Of a stretch of DNA of 64,000 bases, positions 35,511-45,863 are shown one piece after another (position 1 is the stretch's first letter; every line of letters starts with the position of its first letter). Origin of the DNA: Phyto melanocephala (Eukaryota; Arthropoda; Insecta; Diptera; Rhinophoridae); contig OW799234.1 of the NCBI GenBank assembly GCA_941918925.1, positions 93,661,978 through 93,725,977 on the forward strand. The letters are read 5' to 3'. Both the position numbers and the translations under genes were made by a program. Below the pieces are notes generated by a model. It saw only the letters and a program-made list of their open reading frames with translations, was not told where the DNA came from and did no database searches.

Positions 35511-35914
35511 CATTTATTATTTTTAATGATAATGATTTGTTGTGAGATTTATCAGATTGAGTGACGAAAAACAAGTTCATGCTAAGATTATTAAAAACTA
35601 AACAAAAAATCTAAATTTGTGATACAAAATATAAGCCAAAGGGCCAAAGGTCTTTGGTCGAATTGTTTCCAATGTTATATGACGGTAGCAGTAGTATAAG
35701 TCCATTGATATGAAACCTAGTTCGGAAATATATAAAATCTAAATGATATTGGGATGGCCAAGAATATATAAAGTTTTAAACACATCTGGTTAAAAAGAAA
35801 CCAGGTTAGCTCCATGCTTGTTGCGATAAGTTGAAGCTAATACAGGCTTAAAAATATACAAATCCATAAAAGTTTCAAATAGAAATACAGTCGAACTTAA
35901 CTATAATGTAGATA
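35511..35914. other. AT-rich non-coding DNA
   Basis: No recognisable feature. Confidence 0.4.
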
Positions 35915-36038
35915 AAAATTTATTTTTTTCCTTATGAACAATTTAAAAAAAAATAAACAAATAATTTTTTCTTTTAAATGGCTCTCCTGAACAAAACCTG
36001 TTTTTACCCTTAGGTCCCTTTCTCTATGTGCTGTTACA
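35915..36038 (-). mobile_element. MITE family A, half copy
   Basis: Read on the minus strand, the sequence starting at the TATA at 36039 follows the complete copy at 11317. It begins AACAGCACATAGAGAAAGGG, continues ACCTAAGGGTAAAAACAGG, and then a 'gagagccattt' and 'aattgttcataagg' interior. About 124 bp align; the other half of the element is absent. Confidence 0.75.
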
Positions 36039-36692
36039 TATAGAAATTTCATTATACAGAAATATTTTTTTTGTTTTTTATTTATTTGAAATAATCAGGT
36101 ATTTTTGTTTGACATTTAAATACGTTTGTCGGAACATTTATCTCTATTATTTTCTACAGCAAAGAACAGTAGTGGCGCATCAAGCTCTTGGAAAAACAAA
36201 ATTGAAGAGCACAAAAAGAGTTGTGCAATATGGAAAACTTTAAAAAGAGATGGTCAAACTGATCTTAAAAGTTGACTAAAAACACTATCAAGCGTTATCA
36301 GAAAAATGTCCAATAATATATAAGTGATAGTTAGAACTATAAAAGTTATTTATTTCTGTAATCTGTAACATTACATCAATTAAGTCAATAAAAATGAAAA
36401 CTCTAAAATCAACCGTTTTTTATTTATTTAATTTTTTAATTTTTAAATTTTTTCGATTTAACTCCTTAATGGGGAAATCGATTTTTTTTATACAGTTTAC
36501 GCTCATATTATACAATCGATTTAAATAAAAAGTGAAATGTATCATTGTCATGGCATTTTTTTTGCAGATGTTCACAATACAAACTTCCATTTAAGTGATG
36601 CTGGTTGTTTAGTGGATTAACTTTCAAATTGAGTAATAAACATACAATTTTGTGGGTTCCAGCAAAGCGATCCTGGTTTATCAAGTATATTT
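36039..36692. other. AT-rich non-coding DNA
   Basis: The plus-strand frame at 36028-36243 has no family motif. Nothing else was recognised. Confidence 0.4.
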
Positions 36693-36939
36693 CTGCGGCT
36701 TGGAGCTAAAAGGACCAAAGTCAAAATATTTACTTTTGAGAAAATTGGAATTGAACTTAAACTTTTAGAGGTGCTTTCATAGTGACATTGGCCAGCATTT
36801 TATTTATGAAGATGTTCTGGGTTAAGTATGACTTTATTTGTTTTACCATAATGAAATAGAGCAAGAAAACAAATCTAATGCAATGATTAACTCAAAACAG
36901 CAAAAAAGTGACATTGGCCCTTTTAGCTCCAAGCCACAG
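36693..36939. mobile_element. MITE family B
   Basis: A 247-bp element with inverted repeats of about 30 bp: CTGCGGCTTGGAGCTAAAAG, then GACCAAAGTCA, against the complement of CTGTGGCTTGGAGCTAAAAG, then GGCCAATGTCAC, at the right. ATTT flanks both ends (36689-36692 and 36940-36943). An internal GTGACATTGGCC at about 36781 repeats the inner part of the right end. No coding frame; superfamily unknown. Confidence 0.8.
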
Positions 36940-36943
36940 ATTT

Positions 36944-39541
36944 AAAATAACATATAACTGTGCGAAAAAAAAAATTATAACACAAATAATATACGTGTAT
37001 CTCTGTAAGCTAGTAATACATTTTTAAACAAAAATTTGTTGCTTAATATTTTATTTACAAGGCAAATTTCCATAATGAAAATTATAAATAAGAAATCTTT
37101 CAAATTCCTAGATATTTGTAATTTATTGCTCTCTTAAATAGCCCTTAGCTTTTTTTTCTGTGAAATTTTATCGGTTGTTATGACGTTTATGGTGATGACG
37201 GCAACCAAAAAAAAAAAAAAACAAATGAAAACAACAGATTTTTATTGCTATTCAACAGTTTACGATTGTTTGCTATTGTATCATTTCGACTTTTTTTGTC
37301 GCATATTTTAGGCTCTTCAAACAGTTAAAAGTAAGTAGAATCATGAATTCTTTGCCAAGTATTTCTATATATTTGTCTTATTTTTTTTTTATTTCCTTGA
37401 AGCCTTCAATTTATTTACTAGACTGAAAAACTGTCGGCGTTTTGAATTGTTGGCGATGGTTTGTAACCAAACTGAGATAAATTATCGAACACTTTAGAAA
37501 AATTTTTTTATATGAATATAGAAAAACTTAGAGGCAATTGTTTAGACTTAAAGGCTGTTTATAAATGTATGCACACTCATTTTATTATTAATGTTGGAAT
37601 GGAAAAAATTTTTTTTTGTACGCTTTATTTATTACCTGATAACGTACCCGTTGGCGAATTTAAGCAATAAAGGCACAATGACATTAATTCCACAGAATCA
37701 GTATCAAGTCAAAATTTGAACAAAATTAATGTAAGTGGTAGTTTTATTAATAAATCCAGATGACAATGGCACAAACAAAGAACTAACATCATTGAAGTGT
37801 AACTATGTAAATTTATAACAGTGAAAACTGAGCGACATTTTATATTATGAGTCCATAACTATACATAAGAGTCCACCACTGAAAAATGATGATGTTCCAT
37901 TAATATGCGGACGTCAACGAGATAGAATCAATTTTTGTCATCCATGAATGTTTCATCATTTAGGTACTTCAAAAATTCATATATGACGCCAAAGGAAAAT
38001 CAGCATTTGTCAACGGTGACTTATTATTGTCAGCATTTGTCACGATGAAACATGTCTTCGGTTATATAGTACAACATATACACCCCATTGTTTAACTGAG
38101 TTAAAACACTTTTTAATTTTTTATTCTATAATTCTTTTGCAGAAATTTTTTAAATTAAATATACGGTTTTATAAATTTCTTCCTTTTTCTTAGCGAGATC
38201 TTTTTTAGATGAAATAAATTTTTATTATCTAGAATTAAAATAGACGGCTTGTCTTGATCTCTTATTTAAACAAATAAATATATTTTCAGTTATTATTTTT
38301 TACTTTTACTTTTATTTTAACGACGAACTTAAAATAAACTTCGCTATTAAAATACAACTTGGAATAAATCTATTTTTGAAGCTCAATACGAATGTCTGAA
38401 AAATTTTATCTGAAAACCGGAAAAAATTTTTTAAGCGCTTATTTTTAGTTCTTCCTTTTAACTGCCCTGGAAAGATGTAGAGAACTTTTTTTTTTATAAA
38501 ATATCACATACATATCAGGAAATAAGAGTAAATTAAATGCTGCCTTATATATTGAGTTGAATAATTTTCGGAATTTTCAACTTTTCTGGAATAAGTACAT
38601 TGCTTTAATTTGATTGTAAATTAATTATATTTACCTACATAAAACTGAAGATGTAGTTAAGAATTTTTTATTTTATTTAAAAGAGATATAAAAACTAGAT
38701 ATACAAAATTGAAAATCTAGTTATACGCCAAGTTACAAGTGGAGCCATATTAACATCATTTTGACAACAGCACACCAGTGTAATTTAAGAAGTGCTTAGT
38801 CATTTATATTATTCTATTTAAACTTTTTAAAGGTACAGAATTGAATGGATAATATTTAGTGCATGGCAAACCAGTTGAAATATACATATGTAAAGTTGAA
38901 TATCGGAACTAATGAGGTTTTTTTATTATAATTATTATCATTTTACGTTTTGTGTAAAACAAAGTAGACAATTTGTATGTACATCGTTTGTGCATCGTCC
39001 CACTCCAAGATACATTGAACAAATTTAGCAGGAGAAGCAAAAATCTCTCTAATACGAAAAATAAACCAACATTTTTCAAAATTTGTTCAGCTCTAGCTTA
39101 ATTTTCATTAAAGAATTAAGAAAAATGTTCAGTTTTTTATGTGTAGAGATATCAAACTTTGTACAGATATGATACGAACATAAAAAGTAATCAACAAACA
39201 AAAATTAAATAAAATGAAATTTTTATTATAAAAAGATAATTTTAGAACTAGTCCAAATACCATCCAATTGCATGGAGAAAATATGATCGAATTAATATTT
39301 AAAAATCCAAGGGTTGGAACACATGACCCACCTTTGCAGTTTTTTTTGAACTTATCTTAAAACTACTCTTTGTCACTACTTTGTCACTACCATTATGCAG
39401 TTTTTTAAAAACACTAATACCATTACTGCACTACATAGGACCATGTTGTAGGGGATAGTTTTTACTTATTTGAATATGGTAAGTTAGTGTAAAATTCATA
39501 ATAATCTTTTTGTCTAAGCTAAGATCATTGTAAGGTTCTCA
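36944..39541. other. AT-rich non-coding DNA
   Basis: CAGCATTTGTCA occurs twice about 31 bp apart near 38000-38040. Otherwise no feature was recognised. Confidence 0.4.
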
Positions 39542-39737
39542 CTTCTTTAAATTTGTTTGTTTGTTTGTCATTAATTAATATTTAAATTTATAAACAGGCT
39601 TGAGTTAATTTTGTTAAACATTCTTTATTTTGACAAAGAAGTTTTTAATTATAATAATGAAAAATAAATATGCAAAAGTATATTATTGCCGAGACTAGTC
39701 GAGTTGAATGCATTTTCAACACCATCAGCTCTTTGAT
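39542..39737 (+). repeat. Direct repeat, copy 1
   Basis: The segment is matched by 40098-40288 in the same orientation. Shared landmarks in order are CTTTAA, 'tttaaattt', 'aacag', CTTgAGTT, TTGCCGAGACTAGTCGAGTT, GAATGCATTTTC and CACCATCAGC.TCTTTGAT. Copies are clearly diverged. The 360-bp interval between them has no open frame. Confidence 0.7.
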
Positions 39738-40097
39738 CGCTAACTACATCTTGGATGTAAATATAATCTATTTAACTCCCAGAATCTTAAGATAATTGAA
39801 TTCTTTAACTAATTTGGTTTTTGTTTTCATGTTATCTTACCGCAACGTATAAGATCGAAATTTACCAACAGCAACCCCTTTTCTCTTTATTTAGTAATAT
39901 CTTTCTGTTATCACTAATTTTGTCCTGCCACCAGTTAGGTAGCGATAAGAACAGACGATTGCTCTTTATTTAATAATCAATATTTATAATAATAATCTGT
40001 TTGGCCAGTATTCAACAGAATGTTGGTTGACCAACAGTGAATAATTGTATGCACAGTGCCCTATACTTTCGAAATATAAATCTTTATTTATTGTAGA

Positions 40098-40288
40098 ACT
40101 CTTTAAGTTTAAATTCTTATTTAAATTTGTTAACAGTCTTAAGTTTATTTATTTAAGCATTATTTATTTTTGCAAATAATTTTTTAATTGTGATAGTTAA
40201 AAGTATGGAAAAGTATGTTTTGCCGACACTAGCCGAGTGCAATGCATTTTCGAAACCAGCTACGAATTCACCATCAGCACTCTTTGAT
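40098..40288 (+). repeat. Direct repeat, copy 2
   Basis: Partner of 39542-39737. This copy has TTGCCGACACTAGCCGAGTG, CAATGCATTTTCG and CACCATCAGCACTCTTTGAT, plus an insertion (AAACCAGCTACGAATT) absent from copy 1. Confidence 0.7.
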
Positions 40289-41861
40289 TTTTTTGTTATT
40301 TAGTTTTTATCGAAAGGCGTAAGTTTAAGTTTGGGTTAAGGGATTTCGGCGCTTGTACTAAGGGATTTTAGAATTAAAAAGTCATTTTTGATTTTTTTGT
40401 AACTTGGGATTTTTAGGAAAACTTATGACAATATGTTCTATTGGGTTGCAAATCAATATTATAAAAATTCAAGTGACAAATTAAAAAACACATGTGAGAT
40501 ATATAATTAATTTTTAAAAATTTCAACATTTGTATTTATTTTCCTGAAATAAATAAGAAAAATTTTAATGGTCAATTAATTTTGTAAACAAGAAATTTTG
40601 ATTTTTATGTTTTGGGCTTACTTATTTGCAAAATAGTTTTGTGAGTCTAAGTAAAAATTCACTTCTCAGATTCTTAGATTTGCCTCTTAAGTGTTTCATA
40701 AAACCGGACTTTTGGAGATCAGTTTGTATGGCATAAATATTACATCACCATGCTTATTCGAAATCTGAATGATTTTTATGCCATGTAGGGTAAAAATAAC
40801 TCTACTTTGCTTAGTAGTTTGCAAAAAAATTATTTCTTTGTTATGTTTTGTTTCTAATAAAGAAAGAAACTAGAGATTTTTTTTAAATTTTTTTCAGCAA
40901 TATTTTCATGGCTAAATGCTTAAACAAGAGCTTTTATTTCATACGAATATTGGAATGAGTAGGAGGTTCAATAACAAAAGAGAAATATATATAAAGAAAT
41001 TTAGTTTGTAAAAAAATTACTAAATTCAATAAAATTTAACAAGGTTTCCATATATGTCCATGTGGACTTTTAATAAAAACCATATATAAAATCCAATTAG
41101 ATATTTAAATTGTGGGTAATTAGTTATAATTTTCTATATAAATATTTACTATTGTTGTATTCTTCAAATTTAAATACTTAATAGCGTTGCTATTAAAAAT
41201 TTGTTTAGTAATAAATTTGCTACATTTAAATGCAATTAACTAATTGCAAAAAAAAAAAAAAATGAAATCAACAAATTAAATCACAAAAAAATGTGGGGCC
41301 TTTACCGCGAAAATAGCCTAACTGACAAATTGATTTATATTCTCTTTTCTATGCAAAATTATTCTTCAGCCACCAATACGTTGTCTGGTGAAATTTTAAA
41401 TGGAAAAAAAAATATTTTTTACTTCAATACAGTATACTTTAATGCGATCGCAAAAATAACGTTATGACATTAGCGACGTGTCAAATGATTTAATGGAAGC
41501 TGATTAAAATGACTAAAAATGTAAGAAATTACCATAAATTTTTTTTTTAATAAAGTGGATTTCGGATTTAAAAAAAAATAATTTAAATCACAATTATACC
41601 TCTTATAATACCTTCCTCTCTTGCTTGTTGCTATATTTTTACTACCAAAACTTATCTTAATATTTTACACAAACTTTCTGCCAATAATATGTTTATTTCG
41701 TTTGTATTTCATGATTTTTCTAATCATGAAGTAGATAAGCAAAAATTCTACCCATGGTCGTCAATGCTGTGGATTTTTTTAAGGGCGCTTATGCAGGATC
41801 ACTGAAAAATTAGTCAGTACTATCGTAACTTTTATTTTTATAAAAAATTTGGAAGAAATTA
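40289..41861. other. AT-rich non-coding DNA
   Basis: Nothing recognisable before the mariner end at 41864. Confidence 0.4.
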
Positions 41862-41863
41862 TA

Positions 41864-42762
41864 CAGGGTGGGGCAAAATTCGCGAAGGGGTTTAAAGCAG
41901 TCATAACTTTTTTAATTTTTAATTTTATTTTTTTTTACAAAATAATTAATTATAGGTGTGAAAGATTACATCACGTAAGTAAGCACCATTTTCAGCCTCG
42001 CAAAGTAGACCTTTTTTTAAAGCATTTTCCATGACACGAGTCAGAGTATCTGGCTGCAAAGCACTTATTTCGGCTCGAATATTCTCTTTGAGCTGTACAA
42101 GTGTTCTGGGTTTATTGATATACACCTTCTTTAATTTAATTTTAATTGAAGATGTGCTTCATCGCTTATTATCAGACGATGAATGAAATCATTATGTTCT
42201 CTGGCCAATTCTTGGAAGCGAACTGCATAAATTCTTCGTTCTTGGGAATCTCCTGGCTTTATTTCTTGCACTAACTGCACCTTGTATGGGAAAAGATGTA
42301 AATTTCCCATTAATATTCTGCGTAAAGACCGCCGAGGCATCTTCAGCTCAGCAGAGCGCCTTCGAGTTGATGTTTCAGGATTCTCCTCAACACTCTCCAT
42401 AACGCGTTGAATATTTACTTCACTAATATTTACTTCACTAATTACAGAATGTAGTCTTCCGCTTCGTGGAAGATCCCTCACTGAGCCTTGTTCCCGAAAA
42501 CGTGTCACTAAGCGTCGAATCATTGATTCGGATGGTGAATTCCGCACATTAGAATGACGACGATAGGCTCGTTGAGTTTGAATTATTGATCGATGAGGTT
42601 CAAAATAAAGTTCTATGATTTTGGTTCGCTGGATAACGTTGTAACCTTCCATAATTAATCTCCCAGATTTATTTTACAAGTCCTAAAAAGAAAAATAAAA
42701 AAAAAATAAATTAGAAAAGTTATTAATTTTTCAAATCCCTTCGCGACTTTTGCCCCACCCTG
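41864..42762 (-). mobile_element. mariner element with clean ends and a deleted core
   Basis: The inverted repeats start CAGGGTGGGGCAAAA and continue TCGCGAAGG, about 33 bp with three mismatches. They lie at 41864-41896 and 42730-42762, flanked by TA at 41862-41863 and 42763-42764. The minus strand carries the N-terminal two-fifths of a transposase (42652 to 42131) joined directly to its C-terminal tail (about 42125 to 41946) in another frame. The middle, with two of the three catalytic acidic residues, is gone. At 899 bp it is about 0.4 kb shorter than full-length mariners. Intact ends mean it could once have been mobilised in trans. Confidence 0.93.
42131..42652 (-). pseudogene. mariner transposase N-terminal region, frame intact
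   Basis: An uninterrupted 173-residue frame from an ATG. Residues 5-60 (NVIQRTKIIELYFEPHRSII and onward, with RAYRRH) form the first helix-turn-helix. Residues 44-110 (SMIRRLVTRFREQGSVRDL, PRSGRLHS, PETSTRRRSAELKMPRRSLR) form the linker and second helix-turn-helix that bind the inverted repeat. Residues 115-135 (GNLHLFPYKVQLVQEIKPGD) and IISDEAHLQL near the end lead into the first catalytic D. The reading frame then runs into the deletion joint and stops at KLN. A short duplication (ISEVNISEVNI) sits near residue 73. The C-terminal tail survives in another frame as PRTLVQLKENIRAEISALQ, TLTRVMENALKKG and YLRDVIFHTYN. The fragment may still bind DNA but cannot cut. Confidence 0.9.
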
Positions 42763-42817
42763 TATATTCTTAAATGTTTTTTATATGAGTGACGTTGTGT
42801 TCGTAGTCACATTGTAG

Positions 42818-43010
42818 TCTAGCCCATGGTGTAATTACATAAGGTGATAGCGTAAAGAGCGATTTTTGGCTCTCTTTTTTTATGTATGAAGTTTGACAAT
42901 TTCCGGAGTTGAAATCATTTTTTTTATATGTAGTTTGACATACTCCAGAACACAAAAAATTGTCAGCTGGGCTGCCACCGCCACCTTGTATAAGTGTACC
43001 CTGGTCTAAC
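42818..43010. mobile_element. Possible MITE with imperfect inverted ends
   Basis: TCTAGCCCATGGTGTAATTA followed by CATAAGGTG (42818-42846) is about 70% matched by the complement of CACCTTGTATAAGTGTACCC followed by TGGTCTAA (42982-43009). No clear target duplication was seen. The inner sequence has two related pieces, 'gtttgacaatttccggag' and 'gtttgacatactccagaa'. Confidence 0.4.
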
Positions 43011-44073
43011 CTGTTAGAAATATACACAACAATATTAATGGCAAATAAGTACATGAAAGATATTTTAGATTATTCTGTAACTACATTTATGTATGTATAT
43101 TTTTGTAAAGAAATTTTGAACAAATTGGAAACATTTTTATCCTGTGAAATTTGGTTTTTGCAGGTTACGTTATTTCACGGTAAAGGCTTGATGTATTTGC
43201 ACACGTTTCAAATCAAATCAAATCAAATCCATAAATAAAAACTTTAATTTTTTAACTAATTTGCCACATACATTTATATGCAAGTATATTCTTCTATTAC
43301 GCAACACTATTTGGTTGCATTAATATTTGTTTGATTTGATGAAAATTTAAAATGATAATTTTAAAATAGCTTTACACGCTAGGGAAATCAAAAGCCATAC
43401 ATATATAGAATCGTGCAATGTTATAAAGTAAAAATCAACATAATAAATTAAAAACCAAACTAAATAATATTATCTTTTTTATACATACATTATGCAAATG
43501 AGGAGTGTTGTTTTTTTTGTTGCGTCACATTTATTTACAAAAAAAAAAAGTATATTTCATCACTTTTTATATTCACTTCTGTGTAATAAAAAGAAAATAT
43601 AACATATTTAATTTTATTTAATTTTCTAACTATTGCGAATAATAAATATTGTTACTTTTTATTGTAGATATTAATCAGTAAATTAGTTGCCATTACTTTT
43701 GGCATATAGCTTTAGGCTTAGAATGGGTGTGTAAAGGCTATGGGAAATTAATTATCAATATGATTATAATGAATTATATGAAATGCTTACTTTTGTTTTA
43801 ATAAATTTCAAAATTTTTGAAACTTTACTAGAGTACACCTGAATAAAATGCTTTAAGTTACTTAAAGCTCTGTGAAGCAACATGTTGGCACAACAAACTA
43901 ACAAATTTAAAACCAGGCTGACCTGGAGATTAGTCACGCATAAAAAATTAAAGTTGGAACTGCATACAAAAAATAGCACTATGCGGAAAATAATTATAAC
44001 CCAAACTATGAACATGTGGAGATGTTGCAAAATAAAGATAACTATAACAGACGATACATACTGGAAATGCTAC
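43011..44073. other. AT-rich non-coding DNA
   Basis: Only low-complexity frames. The less AT-rich piece 43880-44070 has plus and minus frames without family motifs. Confidence 0.4.
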
Positions 44074-44177
44074 ACATAATATTCGACACGAGTGCGAGAA
44101 TCTGTCGCGCGAAGTTCTCGCTAAAGTGATGAAAAATGCCATAAAACCAGCCCGCATAGCAATTAATTGTGACGGCG

Positions 44178-45245
44178 CACAGTGAGACAACGCCGGCATT
44201 AAATACAAGGAGTAATTGCAGAGTTCTGAAATTTTGCACAGGTTACTTTTGAGACAATTCCAGTTAAAAAAAAAAAATTAAGAAAATTCGCCCACTTTTA
44301 CGCCCACCTCCCATACAATCGAAATTTGTAAAATGCCGTATTGTCCGTAATACTTAAGGGATAACTTTAGATTTTGGTATACTTGAATGTTATATTGTTA
44401 CAAACATTATCGGAATAAAGTTTTGGACTTTGGCCTACTTTTACCCCCACCCCCCATACAACCTCAACATAAAAAGTGCCATATTTTCTAAAATATTTTA
44501 GGTACAATCTTCAAATTTGATATTATTATTATTTATATAATTTAAAATGTTTCATGCAAAAATTACAATAACACGCCCACTGTTACACCCACTTCCCATT
44601 AAAATGCAATAAAAAAGAACAATTTTTTTCATTCTATCAATAATTTTTTAATATCATCATGGTATTCTAATTTTTTCAATATCTTTATTGCTATCGATCC
44701 AAATATCAGAAATTGCACTATAAAAAATTATTGAATTATCCATGACCTTGTAAACTTTTTTTAACACTTTATATAAACTTGTATAAACTTGCACTCTCAA
44801 ATATGTAGATTGTGAATTAAACATATACATAATTGCAATTACCGTTTGTTGATCAATAATATTTAAAACAACAACAATGTAATATTTTTTTACAGTTTGT
44901 TTTTAAAAAGTTTGTGAGCACAATATAAAATATCAAACAAACAATTAAAAAAAAAAAATTAAAAATTTGTAAACATGCTATTGCATGCTAACATATGTAC
45001 ATAAGTACGTATAGCGACAAAATGTGCACGTTGCGTATTTTTTGTAGTTTTTTGTATGTTTAAAGTACTTTTGCAAACTTTTGCTATATGTCCTCTACTT
45101 TAAATGAGTAATGAAGTTATGAATCTCAAATTTCAGGGAATTGTTACTCATATATCTGTTAATATACTGTGAAAATTTCATCCAAATTGGACGACACGCC
45201 AAAAACTATTTTTTGCCGCTGTTACTTTAGAGCTGTCTCACTGTG
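44178..45245. mobile_element. Transib-like element: CACAGTG ends, CGGCG duplication
   Basis: The two ends read CACAGTGAGACA inward (44178-44189 and the complement of 45234-45245). CGGCG lies immediately outside each end (44173-44177 and 45246-45250). Transib transposons have CACAGTG-like termini (related to the RAG recombination heptamer) and make 5-bp, often GC-rich, target duplications, so both features fit. At the right end a CAAAAAATA block sits 23 bp inside the heptamer, the spacing of a 23-type recombination signal; the left end lacks a clear counterpart. The 1068-bp interior has no transposase and contains a diverged tandem repeat (44289-44720). I read it as a non-autonomous Transib derivative. 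Confidence 0.75.
44289..44720 (+). repeat. Three diverged ~142-bp tandem units
   Basis: Units begin at about 44289 (CGCCCACTTTTACGCCCACC), 44432 (GGCCTACTTTTACCCCCACC) and 44574 (CGCCCACTGTTACACCCACT), each followed by TCCCAT or CCCCAT and then 'aaaatgcc…tt..aaaata'. Spacing is 141-144 bp. The array lies inside the Transib-like element. Confidence 0.75.
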
Positions 45246-45406
45246 CGGCGCCCATTTGGTCGATATCATCTTCTCAATTTGACCACTAAAGGTTCAAATA
45301 AACATAATTTAAAAAAATAGAATCAACGTTTTTTATTAAGAAAAAAAAAAATAATTATAAATAAAAGCCAAACAACATCGGTTGACTTCTTTTGGCCCAC
45401 CTTGTA

Positions 45407-45863
45407 CACATACCTAAGCAAAAACGAAAAAGCTACAAGAACGTCACTGAGAATTGTGCTTAAATTTACAGACACATAGTTAACAAAATAAGAAAGAATT
45501 AATGCAATATTAAATGTAAACACGGTAGATTATTTATTTTTGATTATTGTTATTCGTGTAAGTTTGTGTGTGTTATTTACAACTTTGTTATACTAAAGAC
45601 TATTGCAATTTTTTGTTAAATATTTATGTAAATAGTAGAGATTTCTGAATATGACATCCAGCTAAGGTTGCCACACGGCCTGTAGTAGGATGGATTGCAT
45701 ATTTCTTGATGTGGTAAAGTTACAATACAAAGTGTTACTGTCAAGTTGAAATATATCTTTTTTAATTCTGTTTATTGTATTTTTTTTTTAAATTAAGTTC
45801 ATATTTTCTACTGAAAAAAAAATGTACACTTAGTCGGAAGAAAAAAATATGTTGTTTACTTCA
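45407..45863. other. AT-rich non-coding DNA
   Basis: Nothing recognisable between the two mariner relics. Confidence 0.4.

Larger units (their letters stand above)
44074..45404 (+). mobile_element. 3' remnant of a mariner element, interrupted by a Transib-like insertion
   Basis: On the plus strand 44074-44177 reads NIRHECENLSREVLAKVMKN AIKPARIAINCDG, which is the C-terminal tail of a mariner transposase (N-I-R…V-M-x-N-x-x-x-R-A…). The frame is cut at 44178 by another element. It resumes after 45250 as AHLVDIIFSI and a stop, the family's G-x-H-L-x-D-I-I-F ending. About 130 bp further on, GGCCCACCTTG at 45394-45404 followed by TA looks like this element's right inverted repeat. The left part of the mariner is missing. 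The clean rejoining across the insert fixes both the identity of the host element and the insert's limits. Confidence 0.82.

Noticed and set aside
39542..40288. Paired long terminal repeats of a retrotransposon
   Set aside because: The copies are only 360 bp apart with no coding sequence between, lack TG…CA ends and are strongly diverged.
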